Positions 1-5,295 of a stretch of 7,463 bases of DNA are shown one piece after another. The notes beneath the pieces were generated by a model. It did no database searches. It saw only the letters and a list, made by a program, of their open reading frames with translations, and was not told where the DNA came from. The translations under genes were made by a program, and so were the position numbers. The first letter of the stretch is position 1; each line of letters opens with the position of its first letter. The stretch is from SFWF01 sp045587065 (GTDB lineage Bacteria > Bacillota > Clostridia > Oscillospirales > Acutalibacteraceae), in assembly GCA_045587065.1 (NCBI GenBank), contig JAZNBQ010000045.1, forward strand, positions 1 through 7,463, given 5' to 3'.

Positions 1-977
1 AAGAAAGAAAACAAAAATTCACTAGAACGTTTATCGAATATTTTGATACTGTTTCAACCGTTGTTGGTTATGAGTATAGCGAAGAAGAGTTTAATAAGAC
101 CTGTGATTTTATAGAAAGTGAATTAAAGTCTTATAATGAACTTTACGATATTTACAAGAGCTATGACAATGTAAACAATATTAAAACTATAAACAAAAAT
201 GCGGGCAAAGAGCCTGTTAAGGTAGACAAAAAAATATTAGACCTGCTTAATTTTTCTAAAGACATATATAATAAGACTGACGGTAACGTAAATGTTGCCT
301 TAGGTAGTGTTTTAAGTATTTGGCACACATATAGAGAAAATGGAATTGCAGAGCCTGAAAACGCTTCTTTACCACCAAAATCTCAACTTGAAAAAGCAAA
401 TGAACATACCGATATTAATAATGTTGTTATTGATATGGAAAATAGCACCGTATATCTTAATGATAGCCAAATGTCACTAGATGTTGGCGCGGTGGCTAAA
501 GGGTATGCGACTCAACGTATTGCAGAAGAATTAATGCAACAGGGCAAAACTTCATATGCCTTAAATTTTGGCGGTAATATTCGTACTATTGGCAACAAAG
601 GCGATGATGAACCTTGGACTGCATCTGTTACTAACCCAGATACGACGTCGGAAAACACCTCTATTATGAGGGTCGAGGTAACAAACTGCGTTTTCGTAAC
701 CAGTGGTTCATATCAAAGATTTTATGAGGTCGATGGCAAAAGATATCATCATATTATTAATCCGTCAACCCTTTACCCTGTGAATAATTTTACGTCTGTA
801 TCAGTTTACACTGATGACAGTGGAATTGCAGACGTGCTTTCAACGGCATTGTTTAATTTATCCATCGAAGATGGTAAGGAACTTTTATCTAATTTTGAAA
901 ATGCAGAAGCCATGTGGGTAATGCCCAATGGGGAGATTACTTATACTGATGGTTTTGAAAAAATCATAATAAAATAA
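1..977 (+). CDS. apbE: FAD:protein FMN transferase (ApbE family), 5' partial
   Basis: Transfers FMN from FAD onto a Thr/Ser of target flavoproteins (family knowledge); the obvious local targets are RnfD and RnfG. The frame is open from base 3 to the TAA at 975-977 (324 visible residues), and ApbE-like sequence is present from the left edge, so the Met at 435 is internal and the true start lies outside the window. Against a usual length of about 330-350 residues, probably only a signal peptide or lipobox is missing. Visible landmarks are DVGAVAKGY (480-506, the FAD-binding signature), NFGGN (about 564-578), YHHIINPST (744-770) and ADVLSTALF (828-854), whose Asp and Thr match the Mg-binding loop. 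One oddity is that the usual P-x-T-G-x-P reads P-S-T-L-Y-P, so the Gly is Leu. The gene converges on the Gx transporter gene and is not co-transcribed with the Rnf genes. It probably acts outside the membrane, but the N-terminus needed to confirm this is not visible. Confidence 0.95.
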   Translation, partial: ERKQKFTRTFIEYFDTVSTVVGYEYSEEEFNKTCDFIESELKSYNELYDIYKSYDNVNNIKTINKNAGKEPVKVDKKILDLLNFSKDIYNKTDGNVNVALGSVLSIWHTYRENGIAEPENASLPPKSQLEKANEHTDINNVVIDMENSTVYLNDSQMSLDVGAVAKGYATQRIAEELMQQGKTSYALNFGGNIRTIGNKGDDEPWTASVTNPDTTSENTSIMRVEVTNCVFVTSGSYQRFYEVDGKRYHHIINPSTLYPVNNFTSVSVYTDDSGIADVLSTALFNLSIEDGKELLSNFENAEAMWVMPNGEITYTDGFEKIIIK

Positions 978-1004
978 AAAGACGGTATTAATACCGTCTT
1001 TTTT
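977..1004. terminator. Bidirectional intrinsic terminator between convergent apbE and Gx transporter gene
   Basis: The inverted repeat AAAAAGACGGTA (977-988), loop TTAA (989-992), TACCGTCTTTTT (993-1004) gives a 12-bp perfect stem when the A and T tracts are included. Read on plus it ends in a T run just after the apbE stop. Read on minus it also ends in a U run and directly abuts the TAA stop of the Gx gene (1006-1004). It therefore serves both transcripts. Confidence 0.87.
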
Positions 1005-1489
1005 TATATCTTTTTAATTCTTCGAATAAGCAGGTTTCCTGCCATTCCAACACAAATTCCTGCTAATATACCGGTCAAAACCAAAACAGGCAAATAAAGT
1101 GAAATTTGGGTTGTTTCCATAATGAGTATTGCAATAATTATCTGACCCACATTATGTGTAATGCCACCTATAACACTAACACCCAGTTCCGAAAATTTTC
1201 CCAATTTTTTTAGTATAATCATGCTCATTATGCTTAAAAAACCACCGGCAAGACTATAAATAAGGGTAAGTGGATTTCCAAAAAGCAAGGTGTTTAGAAA
1301 AATTCTTGCAAAGGAAACGGCAATAGCCTCTTTAATGCCTATGCGATACAGAATAAAAATTATAATTATGTTGGGAAGTCCCACCTTAACTCCCGGTACC
1401 CAAAAGGCAGGGAAAAGGCTTTCAACGTAAGACATTATCATGGCGAGGGCAGTGCATAAGCTTAAAATTGTTAATTTCTTAGCCTTCAT
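1004..1489 (-). CDS. Gx transporter family membrane protein (heptaprenyl diphosphate synthase component I-like)
   Basis: A small, very hydrophobic protein (161 aa from the chosen start) with about five membrane segments. Family landmarks are PGVKVGLPNII (about residues 32-42), FLNTLLFGNP, SLAGGFLS and the signature GITHNVGQ, which match the family annotated as heptaprenyl diphosphate synthase component I or Gx transporter and distantly resemble ECF substrate-binding subunits. The prenyl synthase name is probably misleading; transport of a small molecule is more plausible, with substrate unknown. Start choice: GGGAGGG at 1500-1494 leaves 5 nt to the ATG at 1489 but only 2 nt to the adjacent ATG at 1492. 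The ATG at 1510 lies upstream of that site and inside the preceding gene. The ribosome site overlaps the stop of the NusG-II gene, so the two are translationally coupled. This pair often accompanies Rnf and ApbE genes, and I recall similar proteins as EetA/EetB of flavin-based extracellular electron transfer loci. Confidence 0.86.
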   Translation of the reverse strand: MKAKKLTILSLCTALAMIMSYVESLFPAFWVPGVKVGLPNIIIIFILYRIGIKEAIAVSFARIFLNTLLFGNPLTLIYSLAGGFLSIMSMIILKKLGKFSELGVSVIGGITHNVGQIIIAILIMETTQISLYLPVLVLTGILAGICVGMAGNLLIRRIKKI

Positions 1490-1493
1490 CATA

Positions 1494-1500
1494 CCCTCCC
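1494..1500 (-). promoter_or_regulatory. Shine-Dalgarno site that decides the Gx transporter gene start
   Basis: GGGAGGG on the minus strand lies 5 nt (from the GGAGG core) before the ATG at 1489. Its first base is the last base of the upstream gene's TAG stop (1502-1500). It favours the downstream of three in-frame ATGs (1510, 1492, 1489). Confidence 0.8.
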
Positions 1501-1877
1501 TACGAAACAAAATCTGTGTCAGACTCAGTTTTCGAAACGATTTTAACAGTTGTTTTATTTGGCAAACAAACTAAAGTCTGTCCATTGTATTTAGCCTTGT
1601 GTTGCTTTACACAGAGTTTATCAGGACAATTTGCTTCAATAATTGAAGCAGAGCCATCCTTAATAACAAGAAGATTATAGCCGTTTGTCTTATCATTCGT
1701 TAACTCAACTGTAGTGTCCTTGTTTAAAGGATAACTTGCCGTTTCAACTCCGTTAATTACAACGATAGCATAGCCACCTTCGGTTTTTGTTAAATTTAAA
1801 AACAAAATTAAGAAGATAGCAAGCAACAAAGCAACTGAAATTAAAATCAAATCGTTTTTTCTAAGTTTATTTATCAT
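1500..1877 (-). CDS. NusG domain II-containing membrane-anchored protein
   Basis: A 125-aa protein with a short basic N-terminus, one membrane segment (about residues 9-28) and a small extracytoplasmic beta domain. The C-terminal part carries E-A-N-C-P-D-K-L-C-V (Cys84, Cys89) and L-V-C-L-P-N (Cys104), the conserved cysteine pattern of the NusG domain II family. Despite the name, this is not the transcription factor NusG, as the NGN and KOW regions are absent. The biochemical role is not established. The three conserved cysteines and the location between Rnf genes and a Gx transporter gene suggest a redox or metal-related accessory function (inference). No good Shine-Dalgarno lies in the 12 nt before the ATG; the nearest AGGA (1896-1893) lies inside the upstream hairpin. 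The TAG stop overlaps the ribosome site of the next gene. Confidence 0.87.
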   Translation of the reverse strand: MINKLRKNDLILISVALLLAIFLILFLNLTKTEGGYAIVVINGVETASYPLNKDTTVELTNDKTNGYNLLVIKDGSASIIEANCPDKLCVKQHKAKYNGQTLVCLPNKTTVKIVSKTESDTDFVS

Positions 1878-1889
1878 TTTTAATAACTC

Positions 1890-1920
1890 AAATCCTGCGG
1901 CATAAAATGTCGCAGGATTT
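1890..1920 (-). promoter_or_regulatory. Hairpin in the rnfB to NusG-II intergenic gap
   Basis: AAATCCTGCG (1890-1899) and CGCAGGATTT (1911-1920) form a perfect 10-bp stem with an 11-nt loop. On the minus strand three more loop pairs are possible beyond an A-C mismatch. It occupies most of the 53-nt gap. Only a three-U end, itself part of the stem, follows on the minus strand (then GAGTTATT), so it is not a strong intrinsic terminator. A partial attenuator, an mRNA processing or stability element, or a translation-control hairpin is more likely. It ends 12 nt before the NusG-II start. Confidence 0.6.
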
Positions 1921-1930
1921 ACCTTTAATT

Positions 1931-2716
1931 TTATGTTTCAATACAACCAACAGGACAAACTTTTGCACATTCTCCGCAGTTGGTGCATTTAGAATAATCA
2001 ATAACGGCCAGGTTGTCTTGAACCGTAATAGCACCATTAGGGCAGGTGTTTTCACACTTTTTACAGCCTATACATCCTGCGGTGCATTTCTTTCTTGTAA
2101 TAGCACCCTTGTCGTGATTATTGCATTTAACAGTAACTGTGCAAACGGCATCTGCTAAAGAAATTACAGAGTTGGGACAAGTTTTAGCACATAGTCCGCA
2201 ACCAATACATTTCTCTTTAATAATGCGCGCTATGCCGTTGTCTATACATATAGCGTTGGTAGGGCAAACCTTTGTACAGTCTCCAAGACCGATACAACCA
2301 AAGGTGCATTTTCCTGCACCACCATAAACAAGTTTTGCAGCAGCGCAACTCTTAGCGCCATAAAGTTCGGCAATTTTTCCTGTCTTATCACAATTTCCGT
2401 TACATTTAACTCTTGAAGTTTGTTCAATAACGTCTTCGGCTTCTACGCCTAAAACGTTAGCAATTTCTGCAGCAACAGCATCGGCACCGGGAATGCAAAG
2501 ATTTGTTTTTACTGTAGGGTCATTTACCAGGGCAGCGGCATAGCTGTCACAACCTGTATAACCACATGCTCCACAGTTAACACCGGGCAGACAAGCTCTG
2601 ATATCTGTAAACTTTTCGTCAACACTTACTTTCAGAAATTTAGCTGCGATTACAAGCATAATTGCAAGAATTAATCCAATAGCAGTAACAATAGTAGTAG
2701 CAATTAATATTGGCAT
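1931..2716 (-). CDS. rnfB: Rnf electron transport complex subunit B, multi-cluster ferredoxin-type
   Basis: RnfB accepts electrons from reduced ferredoxin on the cytoplasmic side (family knowledge). The 261-aa protein has one N-terminal membrane segment (about residues 3-25). Next comes the 4Fe-4S domain of the RnfB family, LPGVNCGACGYTGC with Cys48, 51, 56 and 74, then the C-x-G-N-C stretch (Cys105, 109, 124). Four ferredoxin-like cysteine sets follow: 137/141/147/151, 170/173/176/180, 215/218/221/225 and 244/247/250/254. That allows five clusters and possibly a sixth, more than the roughly 190-aa enterobacterial RnfB and in line with the clostridial type. The ATG at 2716 is chosen over 2749 because AAAGGAG sits 8 nt before it, and because the residues added by 2749 lie inside rnfA and are unlike the family N-terminus. 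It is the last rnf gene; its TAA precedes the intergenic hairpin. Confidence 0.96.
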   Translation of the reverse strand: MPILIATTIVTAIGLILAIMLVIAAKFLKVSVDEKFTDIRACLPGVNCGACGYTGCDSYAAALVNDPTVKTNLCIPGADAVAAEIANVLGVEAEDVIEQTSRVKCNGNCDKTGKIAELYGAKSCAAAKLVYGGAGKCTFGCIGLGDCTKVCPTNAICIDNGIARIIKEKCIGCGLCAKTCPNSVISLADAVCTVTVKCNNHDKGAITRKKCTAGCIGCKKCENTCPNGAITVQDNLAVIDYSKCTNCGECAKVCPVGCIET

Positions 2717-2724
2717 ACAATTAA

Positions 2725-2731
2725 CTCCTTT
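2725..2731 (-). promoter_or_regulatory. Shine-Dalgarno site that decides the rnfB start
   Basis: AAAGGAG on the minus strand, 8 nt before the ATG at 2716. It overlaps the rnfA TAA stop (2732-2730), giving a termination-reinitiation arrangement. It rules against the in-frame ATG at 2749. Confidence 0.85.
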
Positions 2732-3320
2732 AAGCAAACATCTTCTCAACTACTCCGGCAAAGCCATAGAAGGAGAGTGAAACAATAGATGCAGCAATCA
2801 ATGTCATTGGAACTCCCTCAAACGCTTTGGGAGGTTTACTGGCTTCAAGTCTTCCTCGTACACCTGCAAAAAGCACCATTGCAAGTAAGAATCCAAGACC
2901 GCAACCAAGGGAAGAAACGATAGATTCTATGAAATTAAACGAGTCGGAAATATTATTTTTGCACACACCTAAAACTGCACAGTTGGTAGTAATAAGAGGT
3001 AAATATACACCCAGGGATTTATGAAGAGCAGGAATATATTTCTTTAATATCATTTCAACAAGCTGTACAAGAGCAGCAATTATTAAAATAAAAACTATTG
3101 TCTGCAAATATTCAAGACCTAAACTATTAAGAACAAAAGTCTGTATAGGCCAGGTAACTGCGGTTGCAAGAATCATTACAAAAGTAACGGCAACACCCAT
3201 ACCAACGGCTTGGTCAGTTTTCTTGGAAACACCCAAGAAAGGACAAATTCCAAGGAACTTAGAAAGCACGTAGTTGTTGACCAAAATAGAGGTCATCATA
3301 ATTATTATAAGTTGTTTCAT
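2730..3320 (-). CDS. rnfA: Rnf electron transport complex subunit A
   Basis: An integral membrane subunit (196 aa, about six hydrophobic segments) homologous to RsxA and NqrE. With RnfE it forms the membrane core that carries electrons between the two faces and is tied to ion transport. Signatures are FLGICPFLGVSKKTDQAVG near the N-terminus (Cys26) and LPLITTNCAVLG (Cys114). These two cysteines correspond to the pair that, with the matching pair in RnfE, is reported to hold an intramembrane [2Fe-2S] cluster. Length and motifs are fully canonical. The start at 3320 is preceded by GAGGAGG at 3337-3331 with 10 nt spacing, inside the rnfE 3' end; the gap to the rnfE stop is only 2 nt. Confidence 0.97.
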   Translation of the reverse strand: MKQLIIIMMTSILVNNYVLSKFLGICPFLGVSKKTDQAVGMGVAVTFVMILATAVTWPIQTFVLNSLGLEYLQTIVFILIIAALVQLVEMILKKYIPALHKSLGVYLPLITTNCAVLGVCKNNISDSFNFIESIVSSLGCGLGFLLAMVLFAGVRGRLEASKPPKAFEGVPMTLIAASIVSLSFYGFAGVVEKMFA

Positions 3321-3322
3321 AA

Positions 3323-3991
3323 TTACATAGCCTCCTCGTTACAATTAGTTTTTCCGCAACTTTCAGCAGAAGGACATCCTTCGCAACCAAACTCCTTTTT
3401 GGGCTTGCGGTTAGAGAATTTATTAACGGCTGCAATAAGTAGACCGAAAACAAAGAATCCACCAGGTGCCGCGGTAAGAATAGGAATGGTATAGTTCTTT
3501 ATAAAAGGAATTTCAATACCAAACCAAGTGCCTGCACCAAAAATTTCACGAATAGTTGCCATAGCAAACAAAGCGAGGGTAAAACCTATTCCCATACCAA
3601 TAGCATCTATAACAGAATCGGAAACCTTGTTTTTGCTAGCGTACATCTCGGCTCTGCCTAAGATGATGCAGTTAACAACTATAAGAGAAAGGAAAACTCC
3701 AAGTGCAGAATAAATAGAAGCAAAGAACGCGTGCATAAGCATCTCAATAACAGTTACAAATCCTGCGATGATAACAATATAAGCAGGAATTCTAACCTTA
3801 TCAGGAATAACGTTTCTAAGAAGAGAAATTGCAAAGTTAGAACCAATTAAAACAAGTGTTGCCGCAATTCCCATACCGAGAGCATTTTTAACATAGGCGG
3901 TAATAGCAAGGGTAGGGCAGGTACCAAGTAATAGTACAAGAACAGGGTTCTCTTTAATAATACCTTTGATTAAATTTTGAAATTTAGTCAT
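3323..3991 (-). CDS. rnfE: Rnf electron transport complex subunit E with Cys-rich C-terminal tail
   Basis: A 222-aa integral membrane subunit, paralogous to RnfA and homologous to RsxE and NqrD, with about six hydrophobic segments. LLLGTCPTLA (Cys25) and LIVVNCIILGRAEMYAS (Cys108) supply the RnfE half of the predicted intramembrane [2Fe-2S] site. After the last membrane segment a basic stretch (NRKPKKE) leads to a tail with Cys203, Cys206, Cys212 and Cys217 (C-x2-C-P-x4-C-x4-C). This tail lies beyond the core motifs and resembles the small Cys-rich tails of some FeoB-associated proteins. The ATG at 3991 shares its A with the rnfG stop (TAATG), and GGGGAGGG sits 6 nt upstream. Confidence 0.97.
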   Translation of the reverse strand: MTKFQNLIKGIIKENPVLVLLLGTCPTLAITAYVKNALGMGIAATLVLIGSNFAISLLRNVIPDKVRIPAYIVIIAGFVTVIEMLMHAFFASIYSALGVFLSLIVVNCIILGRAEMYASKNKVSDSVIDAIGMGIGFTLALFAMATIREIFGAGTWFGIEIPFIKNYTIPILTAAPGGFFVFGLLIAAVNKFSNRKPKKEFGCEGCPSAESCGKTNCNEEAM

Positions 3992-5295
3992 TATTTACCC
4001 TCCCCAGTTAATTTAATAAATGCGTCCTTAACGTCTTTCCAAGCAAGTTTCACGGCGTTTGTAGTAAACGTTGACTGAGCCACAAGAGCGTCGCCATCAG
4101 TTAAAGCCTCGGATTGAGGAACAATCAAATCGTTATCAGATAGACTGTCAACAGTTTTGCCTTCAATTTTTGAAATATATGATTTACTTGTAATTAACGT
4201 TCCATAAGCCTTGTCGTAGCCGGCTTCTTCTTTTTGAGATAATGCTTTAAATTTAACAATATCTCCGTTGTTATTAAGAATATAGCAAAGTTTCATTTTT
4301 CCACCAAAGCCTAGGGTCTGTGCTACAATAGCGTAACCCTTTGTAGCTCCGTCAGATACTTTGTAAATTGAAGCAACTGTAGAGTTGATTCCCTCAACAC
4401 TCATAAGCTCAAGCTTTGCAGAATCAGAAAGCATTTTCTTTATAGATTTTTGATTCTTAGAATCATTTTCTTTGTTAAGTGGCTCAAAGGTTTTAGCAGC
4501 GGCCTCAATAACGTCCTTATATGCTGCATCGCCTAACAGGTCGTTTCCATCAAGGTCGGAGCAGTGGTAAGCGTAACCAAAGGCATTAACTCCAATTGCC
4601 AGTTTTTTGCCGTTTGCTTCAGCAGTAAAGATATAACCAATATCATTTTCACTGGTGTAAGCGCCGGTGATTCCTGCAGAAGGAGCTTCAATAGTAACAG
4701 GAGTAAATTCATAAGCACCGCTCTTATTTATAGCACCAGGCATAATTGTTGCCATAAGCTCACTAAGCTTCTGCTCGTCAGATTTTTCAAGATTACCATA
4801 TTCAAAAATAGCGGTATATGCATCCTTAACGGCATTTATAATTGCGTTTGATGAGAATGTGCAACCTGCGGTAACATCAACAGAAGCAAGTGTTGAGTCG
4901 CTATTTGTGAACTTGTCAAAGAAAGCGCTTCCAACATCCTTTGTTTCTGAATAGTTTACAACTGCAAGTTTTGTAATAACACCGCTGTTGTCAATGCCAA
5001 GAATCATAACAAGTGGTGCCTGACTGTAACTGGAGGTGGTGCTAAGCTTTACGCCATAGCCACTACCACCAACATCTTTTTTCAGTTCAACCACAGAGGA
5101 GGGGAGTTCGCCGGTTTCTACAACCTCAAACTCAGTAGCGTTTGGTAGAACCTCAAAATAAGCGGCGTTAGCAGATTGTTCCTCTGCTTTTTCAATGAGA
5201 GGTGTTGTAATCATATTAACTGTAGAAAGTGCAAGTGCTACAACAAGACATATAGCAGTTAAAACAACAACGCTTTTTATAGAATCTTTTTTCAT
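3991..5295 (-). CDS. rnfG: Rnf electron transport complex subunit G, enlarged, with two FMN-binding-type domains
   Basis: RnfG is an FMN-carrying subunit anchored by one N-terminal helix (here about residues 8-29) with its domain outside the cytoplasm. Position between rnfD and rnfE, the N-terminus, and V-D-x3-G-x-T-F-S-S-N-A-I-I-N-A-V (residues 139-156) identify it. At 434 aa it is about twice the usual 180-220. The extra length looks like a second FMN-binding-type domain: residues about 46-165 and about 300-428 share a G-Y strand, a G-D/N-G-x-I turn, an E-x-x-G-like element (ETKDVG at 117-122; EEAGY at 356-360) and a closing T-F-[ST]-[ST]-N-A helix start. The canonical S/T-G-A-T attachment motif is A-G-C-T in the first (Thr146) and A-Q-S-T in the second (Thr409). 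ETPGLG is also degenerate. The middle part (about 195-270) has no clear assignment. GGGAGG lies 12 nt before the ATG, which overlaps the rnfD stop. Identity as RnfG is firm; covalent flavin loading is uncertain. Confidence 0.92.
   Translation of the reverse strand: MKKDSIKSVVVLTAICLVVALALSTVNMITTPLIEKAEEQSANAAYFEVLPNATEFEVVETGELPSSVVELKKDVGGSGYGVKLSTTSSYSQAPLVMILGIDNSGVITKLAVVNYSETKDVGSAFFDKFTNSDSTLASVDVTAGCTFSSNAIINAVKDAYTAIFEYGNLEKSDEQKLSELMATIMPGAINKSGAYEFTPVTIEAPSAGITGAYTSENDIGYIFTAEANGKKLAIGVNAFGYAYHCSDLDGNDLLGDAAYKDVIEAAAKTFEPLNKENDSKNQKSIKKMLSDSAKLELMSVEGINSTVASIYKVSDGATKGYAIVAQTLGFGGKMKLCYILNNNGDIVKFKALSQKEEAGYDKAYGTLITSKSYISKIEGKTVDSLSDNDLIVPQSEALTDGDALVAQSTFTTNAVKLAWKDVKDAFIKLTGEGK

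Noticed and set aside
435..977. Met at 435 as the apbE start
   Set aside because: The same frame is open back to base 3 and encodes recognisable ApbE N-terminal sequence, so this Met is internal.
1004..1489. Naming the Gx family gene as a heptaprenyl diphosphate synthase subunit
   Set aside because: The protein is almost entirely membrane-spanning and has no prenyl synthase motifs; the name reflects family history.
1890..1920. The rnfB to NusG-II hairpin as an ordinary intrinsic terminator
   Set aside because: No U tract follows the stem on either strand beyond the three U that belong to the stem.
2717..2749. Upstream ATG at 2749 for rnfB
   Set aside because: It lies inside rnfA, and a strong AAAGGAG points to 2716, which gives the typical RnfB N-terminus.
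4657..4671. I-T-G-A-Y in the middle of RnfG (residues 209-213) as a third attachment site
   Set aside because: It resembles I-T-G-A-T but has Tyr at the acceptor position and is followed by a strand-like region (END-I-G-Y) instead of the S-x-A-V helix. It is probably coincidence, though a Tyr adduct could be looked for in the same mass-spectrometry test.
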